A DNA stretch of 64,000 bases from Caenibacillus caldisaponilyticus (GCF_002003465.1 NZ_BDDQ01000004.1:1-64000), one strand, 5' to 3'. Counted from the first letter of the stretch, positions 25,637 through 36,772 are shown. Numbers and translations are program-made. The notes: a model not told the origin generated them from the sequence alone.

Positions 25637-26941
25637 GTGAACGCGATTGCTCGCTATTTTCGTTTTTCCGAACTGAACACATCCTTTACGCAAGAATCCA
25701 TCGCGGGATTAACGACGTTTTTATCCATGGCTTATATTTTATTTGTCAACCCGGCGGTGCTCGGCCACGCGCATATGAATACCGGCGCGGTTTACACGGC
25801 GACCGCGATTTCGGCGGCCATCGGTTCGCTCATCATGGGCATCCTGGCGCGCTATCCCATCGCGATTGCGCCGGGAATGGGTTTGAACGCCTTTTTCACG
25901 TTCACCGTCGTGCTCAATTTCGGCATCCCGTGGCAAACGGCGCTCGCGGGCGTCTTGATTTCTGGTATCGTTTTTGTCATCATCACGGTTTTTAAAATCC
26001 GCGAAAAAATCATCAACGCCATTCCGGAAAACCTCAAGCACGCGACCGCGTGCGGCATCGGATTGTTCATTGCCTTTATCGGTTTGAAAGGCGCCGGCAT
26101 CGTGGTGAACAGCGACGCCACGCTCGTCGCGCTCGGCGATGTCACGAACCCGAAAACGCTGCTCGCTTTGTTCGGTCTCGTCGTCACCATCATTTTGTTG
26201 GTGCGCAAGGTGAAGGCTGCGGTTTTTTACGGCATGATCATCACCGCCGTCGCCGGAATCGTGACGAAACAACTGCCGCTTCCCGATCACGTCGTCGCGA
26301 AAGTGCCGAGCTTGGCCCCGACGTTCGGCGTCGCGGTCGAACATGTGGCCGACATTCATACCGGTCAGTTGCTCATCGTCGTTTTGACGTTCCTGTTCGT
26401 CGGCTTTTTTGATACGGCCGGCACGCTGATGGCTGTCGCTAACCAGGCGGGTTTGTTAAAAGACAATAAATTGCCGCGCGCCGGCCGGGCGTTGTTCGCC
26501 GATTCTTCGTCGATCGTCATCGGCAGCATTCTCGGGACGTCGACGACGACCGCTTACGTCGAATCTTCATCGGGCGTCGCCGCGGGCGGCCGAACCGGGT
26601 TTGCTTCGGTCGTAACGGCCATCCTGTTTTTGCTCGCGCTGTTCTTCTCGCCGCTTTTGGTCGTCGTGACGGATCAAGTCACGGCCCCGGCGTTGATCAT
26701 CGTCGGCGTCTTGATGGCGTCCTCGATCGGCAATATAGAATGGAAACGGTTGGAAATTGCCATTCCGGCTTTCTTAACCATCGTGGCGATGCCGCTGACC
26801 TATAGCATCTCGACCGGCATTGCACTCGGCTTCGTCGCCTATCCGCTCACGATGTTGGTCGCGGGACGCGCCAAAGAGCTGCATCCGATCATGTACGGCC
26901 TGTCCGTCGTCTTTATCCTCTTCCTGCCGTTTCTCTCTTGA
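25637..26941 (+). CDS. pbuG: Hypoxanthine/guanine permease of the AzgA/NCS2 family
   Basis: A roughly 434-residue membrane protein with 12-14 helices that imports hypoxanthine and guanine. Diagnostic stretches are AGLTTFLSMAYILFVNP, APGMGLNAFFTFTV, FVGFFDTAGTLMAVANQAG and GTSTTTAYVESSSGVAAGGRTG, the substrate-binding half-helices of the AzgA group. GTG 25637 is chosen because AAGGGG is nine bases upstream; a TTG at 25628 is too close to it. Control by both PurR and guanine fits an uptake system for the purines the pathway makes. Confidence 0.93.
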   Translation: MNAIARYFRFSELNTSFTQESIAGLTTFLSMAYILFVNPAVLGHAHMNTGAVYTATAISAAIGSLIMGILARYPIAIAPGMGLNAFFTFTVVLNFGIPWQTALAGVLISGIVFVIITVFKIREKIINAIPENLKHATACGIGLFIAFIGLKGAGIVVNSDATLVALGDVTNPKTLLALFGLVVTIILLVRKVKAAVFYGMIITAVAGIVTKQLPLPDHVVAKVPSLAPTFGVAVEHVADIHTGQLLIVVLTFLFVGFFDTAGTLMAVANQAGLLKDNKLPRAGRALFADSSSIVIGSILGTSTTTAYVESSSGVAAGGRTGFASVVTAILFLLALFFSPLLVVVTDQVTAPALIIVGVLMASSIGNIEWKRLEIAIPAFLTIVAMPLTYSISTGIALGFVAYPLTMLVAGRAKELHPIMYGLSVVFILFLPFLS

Positions 26942-26945
26942 GAAA

Positions 26946-26980
26946 AAAGGACCTCTCGGCATCGCCGAGGCAGGTCCTTT
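26946..26980 (+). terminator. Terminator of pbuG
   Basis: aaaggacct-ctcggc / gccgag-aggtccttt forms a long stem with an atc loop, starting 5 bases after the stop. The symmetrical A and T flanks allow it to work in either direction. Confidence 0.85.
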
Positions 26981-27131
26981 TCCACCATATGCGGGCTTCG
27001 GCATGGCTTGAACCGACGGCCGCAACGTCCCGGAGCGGAAAAACATAAATCCCCGTCTGACCGCGCATCCTGTAATTAAGCGCAAGTTTCTTCCTTAGCG
27101 TAGGAAGACAATCATTTAAGGGGGGATGGCC

Positions 27132-27413
27132 GTGACGGGGCCGATATGGGTTTCATTTGGATTTTGGGTGGTCGGTGTCATCGTCATCTTGAGCGGCGGT
27201 TATATGTCGGTTAAGTTGCAGAAAGCGGGCGAAGCATTTAAAGAACGCGCCGAGCGGACGGCGTTCCGCGATCCGTCCGCGGGCATCGCTTACCGGATGG
27301 GAAGCGGGCTGATTGATTTGGTCCCATGGTATTATCTCCGCGTTCTATTCTTGATCGTCGGCGCCGTCATCATCGCGATCGGATTTGTCCCTTTGGCGTT
27401 TATTGGCGTCTAA
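27132..27413 (+). CDS. Small membrane protein of unknown function
   Basis: Not recognised. About 93 residues, with one hydrophobic helix near the N-terminus (VSFGFWVVGVIVILSGGY), a central charged loop containing KAGEAFKERAER, and a second helix at the C-terminus (VLFLIVGAVIIAIGFVPL). GTG 27132 is favoured because AAGGGGGG lies six bases upstream; ATG 27126 is also possible. The codon pattern fits the neighbours. It lies between pbuG and an Hsp20 gene, where B. subtilis has unrelated yeb genes, and forms no operon. Confidence 0.65.
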   Translation: MTGPIWVSFGFWVVGVIVILSGGYMSVKLQKAGEAFKERAERTAFRDPSAGIAYRMGSGLIDLVPWYYLRVLFLIVGAVIIAIGFVPLAFIGV

Positions 27414-27621
27414 ACGTGAACGCGCGCTCCATAAGCTTTGATGTTGAAACGCCTGAATAACGATTTCCCGTTCAGATGCTTACGGAAGCACGCCCGGTTT
27501 TTTGCGACCGGCGGCGGCTCCCGTCGGCGGTCCCGGAAAGCGATTCGCCCCGCATGCGCCATCGGATTTGGACGCATTGCAGGGAACACGCGATCGCAGA
27601 TAGCTTTGAGCGGTTTTCCGT

Positions 27622-28050
27622 TCACTCCTCGTCCGCAATGACGATTTCGCTCACTTCGAAGTGCGGGATGCGGCGCAGAGTGAGGATGAGCATGCCCGTT
27701 TTGAACACGGCTTCCACCGGCTCGTTCTGAACGGGAGCGGGCAAATCGACATGGCGTTCGAACGGGCCTTCTTGAATTTCTTCATGGACCGCCCGGTAAT
27801 CGGCGAAGGGACGGTGGAGATGGCCTTTGATTTCCAAGCTTGTATGGTTGATGGTGATGCGGACGTCATCCATGCTGCGAATGCCCGGGAGCGCGATCAA
27901 GCAGAGCACATGATCGTCGTTTTCATAAAGATTGACAAGCGGCCAATCTCTCGCAAAAAAACCTTGAAACTCGTTCCAAAAGTCTTTGCCAAGGAAACCG
28001 CTGACCGTCCTTTTCCAGTCGTTCAATTTTTTGTTTTTCTGTTCTTCCAT
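27622..28050 (-). CDS. Hsp20/alpha-crystallin family protein
   Basis: A 142-residue small heat-shock protein, an ATP-independent holdase. The alpha-crystallin domain runs from about residue 40 to 135, with NDDHVLCLIALPGI, TINHTSLEIKG and VDLPAPVQNEPVEAVFKTG, then GMLILTLRR as the conserved beta-strand. The C-terminal I-x-I/V anchor is represented by SEIVI. The start at 28050 has GAGGG eight bases upstream; an in-frame GTG at 28059 overlaps that site. It is transcribed divergently from purE. No CIRCE element lies before it. Confidence 0.85.
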   Translation of the reverse strand: MEEQKNKKLNDWKRTVSGFLGKDFWNEFQGFFARDWPLVNLYENDDHVLCLIALPGIRSMDDVRITINHTSLEIKGHLHRPFADYRAVHEEIQEGPFERHVDLPAPVQNEPVEAVFKTGMLILTLRRIPHFEVSEIVIADEE

Positions 28051-28122
28051 GGGCGTCACCCTCCTATTGAAAATATATTGGCGGTGCGCGGAAAACGTGT
28101 ACTCGTTGGTGATTTTGAATTA

Positions 28123-28167
28123 AAAACCGAACATTAATTTGATTTATAGAATGTAATATTCGAGTTT
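28123..28167 (+). promoter_or_regulatory. Inverted pair of PurR boxes upstream of purE
   Basis: aaaaccgaacatt (28123-28135) is a near-perfect PurBox. An inverted, weaker box aatattcgagttt occupies 28155-28167. Arrangement and spacing mirror the pbuG pair, and the -35 follows 4 bases later. Confidence 0.83.
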
Positions 28168-28171
28168 TATC

Positions 28172-28200
28172 TTGACAGTCCCGGCGCCCTTTGTTATGCT
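28172..28200 (+). promoter_or_regulatory. Sigma-A promoter of the purine operon
   Basis: -35 ttgaca (28172-28177), 17-base spacer, -10 tatgct (28195-28200). Confidence 0.88.
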
Positions 28201-28235
28201 GGGCGTGTGACAAACGGATAGGACCAACCTTGAGC

Positions 28236-28308
28236 TTCCTCATATAATTTTGGGAATATGGCCCAAAAGTCTCTACCCGGCGACCGTAAATCGCCGGACT
28301 ATGAGGGA
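28236..28308 (+). ncRNA. Guanine-type purine riboswitch in the purE leader
   Basis: P1 is cctcat (28238-28243) with atgagg (28301-28306). The core elements tataattttgggaatatgg, aaaagtctctac and cggcgaccgtaaatcgccg are close to consensus. The specificity base in ggACTATga is C, so guanine is the expected ligand. Confidence 0.96.
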
Positions 28309-28338
28309 GAGCGACGGCATTCTCTGCGGTGACGACAA

Positions 28339-28396
28339 CCCCCTGAATGTTCGTTTTCTCTCATTGTGAGGAAGCGGATGTTTCAGGGGGTTTTTT
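28339..28396 (+). terminator. Riboswitch-controlled terminator before purE
   Basis: ccccctgaa (28339-28347) pairs with tttcaggggg (28381-28390), followed by TTTTTT. The long loop contains tctctcat, which can pair with atgag of the 3' P1 strand as antiterminator. Confidence 0.85.
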
Positions 28397-28453
28397 GTTG
28401 GAAGCACAGCCGTCGGCCAACGTCGGCAAAGGGTGAGAAAGGGGAGGATGTGA

Positions 28454-28939
28454 GTGGAACCGGCAATCGGCATTGTTATGGGCAGCCTGTCGGACTGGGA
28501 GACGATGAAACACGCCTGCGACGTGTTGGACGAATTGGACATTCCTTATGAGAAAAAGGTGGTCTCTGCCCATCGCACCCCCGATCTCATGTTTCAATAC
28601 GCCGAAACCGCCCGCAAGCGCGGGTTAAAAGCGATTATCGCCGGAGCAGGGGGAGCCGCGCATCTGCCGGGCATGATCGCGGCCAAGACGACGTTGCCCG
28701 TGATCGGCGTACCCGTCCAATCCAAAGCGTTGAACGGGCTGGATTCGCTGTTGTCGATCGTGCAAATGCCGGCCGGGGTTCCGGTCGCGACCGTCGCCAT
28801 CGGTGCGGCGGGGGCAAAGAACGCCGGGCTTTTGGCGGCCGAACTGTTGTCGGCGTTCGATGAAAGCGTCGCCCGGCGGCTAGCCGACTTTCGCAAAAAA
28901 ATGGAACAAGACGTGTTGGAAAGCGGGGAGCGCCTTTGA
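28454..28939 (+). CDS. purE: N5-carboxyaminoimidazole ribonucleotide mutase PurE
   Basis: A 161-residue class I PurE that converts N5-CAIR to CAIR, step 6b of de novo purine synthesis. [12 protein letters not shown] (phosphate loop with Ser-Asp) and [12 protein letters not shown] (catalytic His) are conserved, as are [10 protein letters not shown] and [19 protein letters not shown] 28454 has GGGGAGG upstream. First gene of the twelve-gene operon, overlapping purK. Confidence 0.97.
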   Translation: MEPAIGIVMGSLSDWETMKHACDVLDELDIPYEKKVVSAHRTPDLMFQYAETARKRGLKAIIAGAGGAAHLPGMIAAKTTLPVIGVPVQSKALNGLDSLLSIVQMPAGVPVATVAIGAAGAKNAGLLAAELLSAFDESVARRLADFRKKMEQDVLESGERL

Positions 28940-30060
28940 AACGCATACGCCCAGGGGAAACGATCGGCATCCTCGGCGGCGGCCAGCTCGGCCGGATGAT
29001 GGCGATCGCCGCCAAACAAATGGGTTTCCGAACGGCGGTGTTGGATCCGACGGCAGGCTGCCCGGCCGCCCAAGTCTCGGACATCGAGATCACCGCTTCA
29101 TACGATGACCTCGGAGCGGCTCAGGAACTGGCGGCAGCGAGCGCAGTCGTAACTTATGAATTTGAAAACGTCGATGGGGCGGTCGCCCGGTATTTGGAGG
29201 ACCATGCGTATTTGCCGCAGGGGGCGGAGCTGCTGCAAATCACGCAAGACCGCGCGCTGGAGAAGGCCGCCGTCCGGAACGCCGGGGAAGCGGTCGTGCC
29301 GTACCGGGTCGTCGTCACGAAAGCGGATTTGGAAAGGGCGCTTGCGGAGATCGGCTTGCCGGCGATTTTAAAAACGGCGCGGGGTGGTTACGACGGCAAA
29401 GGCCAGTTCGTTTTAGAAGAGGACAAACATGTGCTGGATGCCTTCCGGATGCTCGACGGCCGGACGGTTTTCGTGCTGGAGAGGCGGATTTCGTTTGAGA
29501 AAGAGCTGTCGGTCATCGTGACGCGGGGGACGACCGGCGAAGCGCGCGCTTTTCCCGCCGCGGAAAACATTCATGTCCAAAATATTTTGCATCAGTCGAT
29601 CGTTCCGGCCCGCATCGATCCATCAATCCGGGAACGGGCCACCCAGACGGCGCTGAAAGTGGCGGAAGCGCTCGGACTCATCGGGACGCTCGCCGTGGAA
29701 ATGTTTTTGACCGCGGACGGACGCCTGCTCGTCAATGAACTCGCACCGCGCCCGCATAATTCCGGGCATTACACCATAGAGGCCTGCGAGACGTCGCAAT
29801 TTGAACAGCACGTCCGCGCGATATGCGGCTGGCCGCTCGGCCCCGTCCATTTGCTGAAACCGGCGGTGATGGTGAACGTGCTCGGCCAACACGTCGATCG
29901 CGTCCTCGCCGCGATCCCGCGATTGAACAACGCGCATCTTCACCTTTACGGCAAAGCGGAGGCGAAACCGAACCGCAAGATGGGGCATGTGACGATTTTG
30001 GCGGACACCGTCGAAGCGGCCTTGGCCGAAGCGGAAGCCTTAAAAATTTGGAACGACTAA
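28936..30060 (+). CDS. purK: 5-(carboxyamino)imidazole ribonucleotide synthase PurK
   Basis: A 374-residue ATP-grasp enzyme that carboxylates AIR with bicarbonate and ATP, feeding PurE. The N-terminal preATP domain has [17 protein letters not shown]. The ATP-grasp has [14 protein letters not shown], and the metal-binding region is [19 protein letters not shown] followed by [12 protein letters not shown]. It starts at TTG 28936, overlapping the purE stop with GGGGAG upstream. Its presence confirms the two-step N5-CAIR route. Confidence 0.97.
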   Translation: MKRIRPGETIGILGGGQLGRMMAIAAKQMGFRTAVLDPTAGCPAAQVSDIEITASYDDLGAAQELAAASAVVTYEFENVDGAVARYLEDHAYLPQGAELLQITQDRALEKAAVRNAGEAVVPYRVVVTKADLERALAEIGLPAILKTARGGYDGKGQFVLEEDKHVLDAFRMLDGRTVFVLERRISFEKELSVIVTRGTTGEARAFPAAENIHVQNILHQSIVPARIDPSIRERATQTALKVAEALGLIGTLAVEMFLTADGRLLVNELAPRPHNSGHYTIEACETSQFEQHVRAICGWPLGPVHLLKPAVMVNVLGQHVDRVLAAIPRLNNAHLHLYGKAEAKPNRKMGHVTILADTVEAALAEAEALKIWND

Positions 30061-30076
30061 GAGTGGAGGAAATGCC

Positions 30077-31372
30077 ATGATCGGACGTTACACAAGACCT
30101 GAGATGGGGGCGATTTGGACCGAGGAAAACAAATACCGCGCCTGGCTGGAAGTTGAAATTCTCGCCTGCGAGGCGTGGGCGGAACTCGGCGTCATCCCGA
30201 AGGAAGACGTGCAAAAAATTCGCGCCAACGCTTCTTTTACGGTCCAACGCATTCACGAAATTGAAGAGGAGACGCGGCACGATGTGATCGCCTTCACGAG
30301 AGCCGTTTCCGAATCGCTCGGTGAAGAGAAAAAATGGATCCATTACGGTTTGACGTCGACCGATGTCGTCGATACGGCGCAATCCTACCTTTTAAAACAG
30401 GCGAATGCCATCCTCTTAAAAGACATTGAAAGATTCATCGAAGTGTTGAGAAAGCGGGCCGTCGAACACAAATACACCGTCATGATGGGGCGGACCCACG
30501 GCGTGCACGCGGAACCGACGACGTTCGGCCTCAAGCTCGCCCTTTGGCATGAGGAGATGAAGAGAAATCTCGAGCGTTTTAAGCAAGCGGCCGCTGCGAT
30601 CGAAGTCGGCAAATTGTCCGGCGCCGTCGGCACGTACGCCAACATCGATCCATTTGTCGAGCGCTACGTGTGCGAAAAGCTCGGTTTAAAACCGGCGCCG
30701 ATCTCGACCCAGACGCTCCAACGCGATCGCCACGCTCATTACATCGCGACGCTCGCCTTGATCGCTACATCCATCGAAAAATTCGCCGTCGAAATCCGCG
30801 GCTTGCAAAAATCGGAAACGCGCGAGGTTGAGGAATTTTTCGCGAAAGGACAAAAGGGTTCGTCGGCGATGCCGCACAAGCGCAATCCGATCGGATCGGA
30901 AAACATGACGGGCATGGCCCGCGTCTTGCGCGGCTATATGCTCACCGCCTATGAAAACGTTCCGCTGTGGCACGAGCGCGACATTTCCCACTCGTCGGCG
31001 GAGCGCATCATCTTGCCGGATGCGACGATCGCGTTGAATTACATGCTCAACCGTTTCACGCGCCTCGTCGACACGCTCATCGTCTACCCAGAAAACATGA
31101 AGCGCAACATGGAAAAAACGTTCGGGCTTCCGTTTTCGCAACGGGTGCTGCTCGCTCTGATCGATAAAGGCTTGAGCCGGGAAGAAGCGTACGATCGCGT
31201 CCAACCCGTGGCCATGAAAGCTTGGGAGACGGAGACGCCGTTCCAGGAACTGTTGGAGCGCGATCCGAAGATCACCGAATATTTGCCGCCCGAGGAAATC
31301 GCGGCTTGCTTCGATCCCTCCTACCATTTGAAAAACGTCGATGCGATCTTTAAACGGCTCGGTCTCGACTGA
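30077..31372 (+). CDS. purB: Adenylosuccinate lyase PurB
   Basis: A 431-residue fumarase-superfamily lyase acting twice in purine synthesis, on SAICAR and on adenylosuccinate. Visible motifs are the N-terminal [11 protein letters not shown], the [12 protein letters not shown] and [11 protein letters not shown] regions with the catalytic His, and the signature loop [20 protein letters not shown]. The start has AGTGGAGG upstream, 16 bases after purK. It is followed by a 146-base gap before purC. Confidence 0.97.
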   Translation: MIGRYTRPEMGAIWTEENKYRAWLEVEILACEAWAELGVIPKEDVQKIRANASFTVQRIHEIEEETRHDVIAFTRAVSESLGEEKKWIHYGLTSTDVVDTAQSYLLKQANAILLKDIERFIEVLRKRAVEHKYTVMMGRTHGVHAEPTTFGLKLALWHEEMKRNLERFKQAAAAIEVGKLSGAVGTYANIDPFVERYVCEKLGLKPAPISTQTLQRDRHAHYIATLALIATSIEKFAVEIRGLQKSETREVEEFFAKGQKGSSAMPHKRNPIGSENMTGMARVLRGYMLTAYENVPLWHERDISHSSAERIILPDATIALNYMLNRFTRLVDTLIVYPENMKRNMEKTFGLPFSQRVLLALIDKGLSREEAYDRVQPVAMKAWETETPFQELLERDPKITEYLPPEEIAACFDPSYHLKNVDAIFKRLGLD

Positions 31373-31518
31373 ACCGGGCCCCGGCGCCGTTTGCGGAAGG
31401 CGGAATCGCTGCCTTTGCAAAGAACGGCGGCCCTTTGTTGTCGGCTTGTCCCGATAGGCTAGCCAACGAGTTTCCGAGCTTTCGAGTTTTGCGATCCACA
31501 GGATGAGGAGAGAGGCGG

Positions 31519-32232
31519 ATGAAAAAGGAACTGTTGTACGAAGGGAAAGCCAAGCGCGTTTATCGCACCGGCCGAGCCGGCGAACTGCTCGTGGAATACA
31601 AAGACGACGCGACCGCTTTTAACGCGCAGAAAAGGGCGGTGATCCGCGGAAAGGGACGCCTGAACAATGCGATCAGCGCGCTGCTCTTTCAAATGCTCTC
31701 CGACGCCGGGGTAGCCAACCATTTCATAAAAAAATTGTCGGACACCGAGCAGCTCGTCAAAGCCGTCGACATCATCCCGCTGGAAGTCGTCGTCCGCAAC
31801 CTCGCTGCCGGCAGCATGGCGAAACGCCTCGGTTTGCCTGAAGGGCGGCCTTTGAAGGCGCCGCTCGTCGAATTTTACTACAAACGGGACGACCTCGGCG
31901 ATCCGCTCATCACTCAAGACCACATTTATGAACTGGAACTCGCCGCCGTGGATGAGGTGGCGCTCATCCGCGAGACGGCGCTTCGCGTCAACGCCCTTCT
32001 GTCCGCCTATTTCGACCGCTGCGGCATCCGGCTCGTTGATTTTAAGCTGGAATTCGGGCGGGAAGCGACATCGGGCGAAGTGATTCTCGCCGACGAGGTG
32101 TCTCCGGATACGTGCCGGCTTTGGGATAAAAAGACCGGCGAAAAGCTGGACAAAGACGTGTTCCGCCGCGACCTCGGCGATCTGGAAACCGCGTATCAAA
32201 AGCTGCTCGAAAGGCTGGTGCCATGGTCGTGA
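31519..32232 (+). CDS. purC: SAICAR synthase PurC
   Basis: A 237-residue enzyme that joins aspartate to CAIR with ATP. It starts [16 protein letters not shown] (ATP loop). Later motifs are [32 protein letters not shown] and the Mg/substrate region VDFKLEFG, then [28 protein letters not shown] precedes the ATG. The stop overlaps the purS start. Confidence 0.97.
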   Translation: MKKELLYEGKAKRVYRTGRAGELLVEYKDDATAFNAQKRAVIRGKGRLNNAISALLFQMLSDAGVANHFIKKLSDTEQLVKAVDIIPLEVVVRNLAAGSMAKRLGLPEGRPLKAPLVEFYYKRDDLGDPLITQDHIYELELAAVDEVALIRETALRVNALLSAYFDRCGIRLVDFKLEFGREATSGEVILADEVSPDTCRLWDKKTGEKLDKDVFRRDLGDLETAYQKLLERLVPWS

Positions 32233-32480
32233 AGAAGGTAAAGGTTTTTGTCACTTTAAAAGAAAGCGTGCTCGACCCTCAGGGCAAAGCGGTGGAAGCG
32301 GCGCTTCATCAACTCGGGTTCAGCGGGGTCAAAGACGTCCGCATCGGGAAATATATTGAATTTGTTGTTGCGGACGGTGCGGATGGGGAACGCGACATCC
32401 GGGCGATGTGCGAAAAGCTTCTGGCCAACACGGTCATCGAAGACTACCGCTATGAGGTCGAGGAGGTCGTTTCCTTGTGA
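32223..32480 (+). CDS. purS: FGAM synthase subunit PurS
   Basis: An 85-residue small subunit needed to couple the PurQ glutaminase to PurL, as in Gram-positive bacteria. It begins [20 protein letters not shown], a clear PurS start, and ends [10 protein letters not shown]. The ATG at 32223 lies inside the end of purC, with AAAGG nine bases upstream; a GTG at 32229 is an alternative. Overlaps purQ. Confidence 0.95.
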   Translation: MVVKKVKVFVTLKESVLDPQGKAVEAALHQLGFSGVKDVRIGKYIEFVVADGADGERDIRAMCEKLLANTVIEDYRYEVEEVVSL

Positions 32481-33163
32481 AGACCGCGGTGATCGTTTTT
32501 CCCGGTTCCAATTGTGACGCGGATATGTATCACGCCATCCGCGATAATCTTGGCCAAGAAGCCGAATTCATCTGGCACGAGGAAAAGTCGCTCGACGGTT
32601 TTGACGCGGTCATGATCCCGGGGGGATTTTCCTACGGCGATTATTTGCGCACGGGGGCGATCGCCCGCTTTTCCCGGATCATGCCGGCGCTCGTCCAGGC
32701 GGCTGAGGCGGGCAAGCCGATTCTCGGCGTTTGCAACGGCTTTCAAATTCTTCTTGAAGCCGGCCTCCTGCCGGGCGCGATGCTCCGAAACCGCGGGCTG
32801 AAATTCATCTGCCGGCCGGTCGAACTCGAAGTCGTCAACAACCGAACCCTGTTTACCTCGCTTTATGAAACAGGCGAGACGATCACGATTCCGATCGCCC
32901 ACGGGGAAGGCAATTACTATTGCGATGAAACGACGCTGTCGGCACTCAAAGCCGCTGGGCGCATCGTTTTCAAATACCGGGACAATCCGAATGGATCGGT
33001 GGGCGACATCGCCGGCATCGTGAACGAAAAAGGCAACGTCCTCGGCATGATGCCTCACCCGGAGCGAGCCGTCGACGCCCTGCTCGGTTCGGCCGACGGT
33101 TTGAGGCTCTTTCAATCGATTTTGAAGCATTGGAGGGAATCCCGTGCCGCGCTTGTCCGTTGA
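32477..33163 (+). CDS. purQ: FGAM synthase glutaminase subunit PurQ
   Basis: A 228-residue class I glutamine amidotransferase that supplies ammonia to PurL. The nucleophile is in [13 protein letters not shown], and the His-Glu pair in [10 protein letters not shown]. The substrate-side segment is [19 protein letters not shown] 32477 overlaps the purS stop, with AGGAGG upstream. The start of purL overlaps its end by 20 bases. Confidence 0.97.
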   Translation: MKTAVIVFPGSNCDADMYHAIRDNLGQEAEFIWHEEKSLDGFDAVMIPGGFSYGDYLRTGAIARFSRIMPALVQAAEAGKPILGVCNGFQILLEAGLLPGAMLRNRGLKFICRPVELEVVNNRTLFTSLYETGETITIPIAHGEGNYYCDETTLSALKAAGRIVFKYRDNPNGSVGDIAGIVNEKGNVLGMMPHPERAVDALLGSADGLRLFQSILKHWRESRAALVR

Positions 33164-35378
33164 ACCGACGCCGGAAGAGATTTTTCGAGATAAAAGATAT
33201 CGCGAAATGGGGCTGTCCGATCAGGAATACGAGAGGATCACGGCCATCCTCGGCCGCAAGCCCAATTACACGGAAACCGGTTTGTTTAGCGTCATGTGGT
33301 CGGAACATTGCAGCTATAAAACGTCCAAACCCGTCCTCAAGCGCTTCCCGACGACCGGCCCCCACGTCCTGCAAGGTCCCGGAGAAGGCGCCGGCATCGT
33401 CGACATTGGGGATGGGCTCGCCGTCGTCTTTAAAATCGAAAGCCACAACCATCCGTCCGCCATCGAGCCGTATCAAGGAGCGGCGACCGGCGTCGGCGGG
33501 ATTATCCGCGATGTCTTTTCGATGGGCGCGCGCCCGGTCGCCCTTTTAAATTCCTTGCGCTTCGGACCTTTGGCTTCCGAGCGCGTCCGTTATCTGTTGG
33601 AACAAGTCGTCGCCGGCATCGCGGGTTACGGGAATTGCGTCGGCATTCCCACGGTCGGAGGCGAGGTGGCCTTCGCCGACTGTTATGAAGGAAACCCGCT
33701 CGTCAACGCGATGTGCGTCGGACTGATTCGCCATGAAGACATTCAGGTCGGGCGGGCGAGCGGCATTGGGAATACGGTCATGTACGTTGGCGCGGCGACC
33801 GGCCGCGACGGCATCCACGGCGCCACCTTCGCTTCCGAAGAATTGACGGATGATTCCGAAGAAAAACGGCCCGCCGTTCAAGTCGGGGATCCGTTTATGG
33901 AAAAACTGCTCCTCGAAGCCTGCCTCGAACTCGTCCGCTGCGATGCGCTCGTCGGCATGCAGGATATGGGCGCGGCGGGCTTGACGTCCTCGGCGAGCGA
34001 AATGGCTTCCAAAGCCGGCGTCGGCATCGAGATGAACCTTGATCTCGTTCCCCAGCGGGAAGCGGGCATGACGCCCTATGAGATGATGTTGTCCGAATCG
34101 CAGGAACGCATGCTCCTCGTCGTGGAACGCGGGCGCGAAGCCGAAGTGCAAAACATCTTTAAAAAATGGGGATTGCACGCGGTCGCCGTCGGCACGGTCA
34201 TTGAAGAAAAGGTGTTTCGCCTCTTTCACAAAGGGTGCATCGTCGCGGAAGTACCGGTTGATGCCCTCGCCTCCGATGCGCCCGTCTATCACATGCCTTC
34301 GAAGGAGCCGGAGGCGTATCGCAGCCACCAATCCCGGCCCTCGTGGCGACCGGACGATCTCGATCCCGCCCGAACGCTCTATCGTTTGCTCGGCGACCCG
34401 ACGATCGCGAGCAAGGAATGGATATACGATCAATACGATTACATGGTGCAGACGAACACCGTCGTCGCGCCCGGATCGGATGCCGCCGTCATCCGCATCC
34501 GCGGGACGAAAAAGGCGCTCGCGCTGACGACCGACTGCAACGCCAACTATTTGCGGCTTGACCCGGAAGTCGGCGGGCAAATCGCCGTTGCCGAAGCGGC
34601 GCGCAACATCATCTGTTCGGGCGGTCGGCCGCTCGCTGTCACGGATTGCTTGAATTTTGGCAATCCCGAGAAACCCGAGGTGTTTTGGCAGCTCGAAAAA
34701 GCGGTCGACGGGATGAGCGCGGCCTGCCGTGCGCTCGAAACGCCGGTCGTCAGCGGCAATGTTTCCCTTTATAACGAAAGCGGCCGCCGGGCCATCGACC
34801 CCACGCCGGTCGTCGGCATGGTCGGCCTGATCGAGGCGCCGGATCATATCACGACCAGCCGGGTCAAAAAAGCGGGCGACGTCCTTTATGTCATCGGACG
34901 CGCCCGCGGGGAATTCGGAGGAAGCGCCTTGCAGCGCCTCCTGACCGGCGACGTTTTCGGCCGTCCGCCGCGATTGGATTTAGAGTTGGAGAAAAAGCGG
35001 CAGCAACAGCTTTTGGAGGAAATCCGGAACGGGCGGATTCAGAGCGCTCACGATCTCTCCGAAGGCGGTCTCGCCGTCGCCCTCTGTGAGAGCTTGTTCG
35101 GAACGGGACTCGGGGCGACCATACGGATTCAAGGGGATGCGATCGCCGAGTTATTCGATGAAACCCAGTCGCGTTTTCTCGTCTCCGTCAAACCCGAAGA
35201 GGCCGAACGGTTTGAGGCCCATGTCGCTGACGCCGTTCGTCTCGGTGAAGTGACCGCCGAACCGCGACTGATCGTTGCCGGCGAAACCGGCGCGTTCATT
35301 GATGAAGCCGTCGATCGTTTAGAAAAGGCGTGGAAAGGAGTCCTCCCATGCTATATGGATTCAAAGACCGCGAATTGA
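33144..35378 (+). CDS. purL: FGAM synthase large subunit PurL
   Basis: A 744-residue synthetase subunit that converts FGAR to FGAM with ATP and ammonia from PurQ. This is the small Gram-positive form lacking a built-in glutaminase. Motifs include [14 protein letters not shown] near the N-terminus, [20 protein letters not shown] with the catalytic His, [15 protein letters not shown] and [13 protein letters not shown]. It starts at GTG 33144, preceded by GGAGGG. Overlaps purF by about 30 bases. Confidence 0.97.
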   Translation: MPRLSVEPTPEEIFRDKRYREMGLSDQEYERITAILGRKPNYTETGLFSVMWSEHCSYKTSKPVLKRFPTTGPHVLQGPGEGAGIVDIGDGLAVVFKIESHNHPSAIEPYQGAATGVGGIIRDVFSMGARPVALLNSLRFGPLASERVRYLLEQVVAGIAGYGNCVGIPTVGGEVAFADCYEGNPLVNAMCVGLIRHEDIQVGRASGIGNTVMYVGAATGRDGIHGATFASEELTDDSEEKRPAVQVGDPFMEKLLLEACLELVRCDALVGMQDMGAAGLTSSASEMASKAGVGIEMNLDLVPQREAGMTPYEMMLSESQERMLLVVERGREAEVQNIFKKWGLHAVAVGTVIEEKVFRLFHKGCIVAEVPVDALASDAPVYHMPSKEPEAYRSHQSRPSWRPDDLDPARTLYRLLGDPTIASKEWIYDQYDYMVQTNTVVAPGSDAAVIRIRGTKKALALTTDCNANYLRLDPEVGGQIAVAEAARNIICSGGRPLAVTDCLNFGNPEKPEVFWQLEKAVDGMSAACRALETPVVSGNVSLYNESGRRAIDPTPVVGMVGLIEAPDHITTSRVKKAGDVLYVIGRARGEFGGSALQRLLTGDVFGRPPRLDLELEKKRQQQLLEEIRNGRIQSAHDLSEGGLAVALCESLFGTGLGATIRIQGDAIAELFDETQSRFLVSVKPEEAERFEAHVADAVRLGEVTAEPRLIVAGETGAFIDEAVDRLEKAWKGVLPCYMDSKTAN

Positions 35379-36772
35379 ACGAAGAGTGCGGCGTCTTTGC
35401 GATTTGGGGACATGAAAACGCCGCCCACCTCGCCTATTACGGATTGCACAGCTTGCAGCACCGCGGTCAGGAAGGCGCCGGGATCGCCGTCACCGACGGC
35501 GAAACCCTTCGTTTTCACAAAAACACGGGACTCGTCAACGACGTGTTCACAAGGGCCGCGCTGGATGACCTTAAAGGCTATGCCGCGATCGGGCACGTGC
35601 GCTATTCCACGCAAGGCGAGAGCAATTACGCGAACGTCCAGCCGCTCGTCTTCCGCTCGCAGACCGATGCGCTGGCGATCGCGCATAACGGAAATCTCGT
35701 GAACGCGCATGCCTTGAGGACCCAATTGGAAAGCCAGGGCAGCATCTTTCAGACGACATCGGATACGGAAGTGCTGGCGCATCTGATCAAGCGCGGCCGC
35801 GGTTCCAATTTTATCGAGAAGGTAAAACGGGCCTTGCGCATGCTCAAGGGGGCCTATGCCTTTGTTCTTCTTACGGAAAACCGCTTGCTCGTCGCCCTTG
35901 ATCCCCACGGCTTTCGGCCGCTCGCCCTCGGCCGACTCGGCGACGCTTATGTCGTCGCGTCGGAGACGTGCGCGTTCGATGTCATCGGGGCCACCTACGT
36001 TCGCGACGTTGCGCCGGGCGAGCTCATGGTGATCGACGGATCGGGGCTGTCGTCCGAGCGTTTCAGCCCCGTGAACGAGCGAGCGATCTGCAGCATGGAG
36101 TACATCTATTTTTCCCGTCCGGACAGCAATATCGACGGCATTAACGTTCACTCGGCAAGAAAGAGGCTCGGCATGGCGCTCGCCGACGAAGCGCCGGTCG
36201 AAGCCGACGTCGTCACCGGTGTGCCGGATTCGAGCATCTCGGCCGCCATCGGGTATGCGGAAGCCTCCGGCATCCCATATGAACTGGGCCTGATTAAAAA
36301 CCGCTACGTCGGGCGTACGTTTATCCAGCCGTCCCAAGAGCTCCGGGAACGCGGGGTAAAGATGAAATTGTCGGCGGTGCGCGGCGTCGTGGCCGGAAAG
36401 CGCGTCGTCATGGTCGATGATTCCATTGTCCGCGGCACGACGAGCCGGCGCATCGTGCGTTTGCTGCGAGAGGCCGGGGCGCGGGAAGTCCACGTCCGCA
36501 TCAGTTCGCCGCCGATCACGCATCCTTGTTTTTACGGCATCGATACGTCGTCATCGAGCGAGCTGATCGCTTCCAATCACACCGTCGAGGAAATCCGCCG
36601 GCTCATCGGCGCCGATTCCCTCGCCTACTTGAGCATCCCCGGCATGTTGAAAGCGATTGGCCGCGATCCCGGACAACATCCATGCGGGCAATGCCTCGCG
36701 TGTTTCACCGGGCGCTATCCGACGGAAATTGATGATACGGCGCTTCCCCACAAGAAGGAGCGGCTCCTATAA
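35348..36772 (+). CDS. purF: Amidophosphoribosyltransferase PurF
   Basis: A 474-residue enzyme of the first committed step, PRPP plus glutamine to phosphoribosylamine. A short propeptide ([13 protein letters not shown]) precedes Cys14 of CGVFAIWG, the N-terminal nucleophile exposed by self-cleavage. The PRPP loop is [14 protein letters not shown]. Cysteines in [17 protein letters not shown] and CGQCLAC fit the structural 4Fe-4S cluster of the Bacillus enzyme. The ATG at 35348 has AAAGGAG upstream; the frame extends 6 codons further without a site. Confidence 0.97.
   Translation: MLYGFKDRELNEECGVFAIWGHENAAHLAYYGLHSLQHRGQEGAGIAVTDGETLRFHKNTGLVNDVFTRAALDDLKGYAAIGHVRYSTQGESNYANVQPLVFRSQTDALAIAHNGNLVNAHALRTQLESQGSIFQTTSDTEVLAHLIKRGRGSNFIEKVKRALRMLKGAYAFVLLTENRLLVALDPHGFRPLALGRLGDAYVVASETCAFDVIGATYVRDVAPGELMVIDGSGLSSERFSPVNERAICSMEYIYFSRPDSNIDGINVHSARKRLGMALADEAPVEADVVTGVPDSSISAAIGYAEASGIPYELGLIKNRYVGRTFIQPSQELRERGVKMKLSAVRGVVAGKRVVMVDDSIVRGTTSRRIVRLLREAGAREVHVRISSPPITHPCFYGIDTSSSSELIASNHTVEEIRRLIGADSLAYLSIPGMLKAIGRDPGQHPCGQCLACFTGRYPTEIDDTALPHKKERLL

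Noticed and set aside
23426-28308. Adenine specificity of any of the three purine riboswitches
   Set aside because: The discriminating base in the 3' core is C in all three, as in guanine aptamers.
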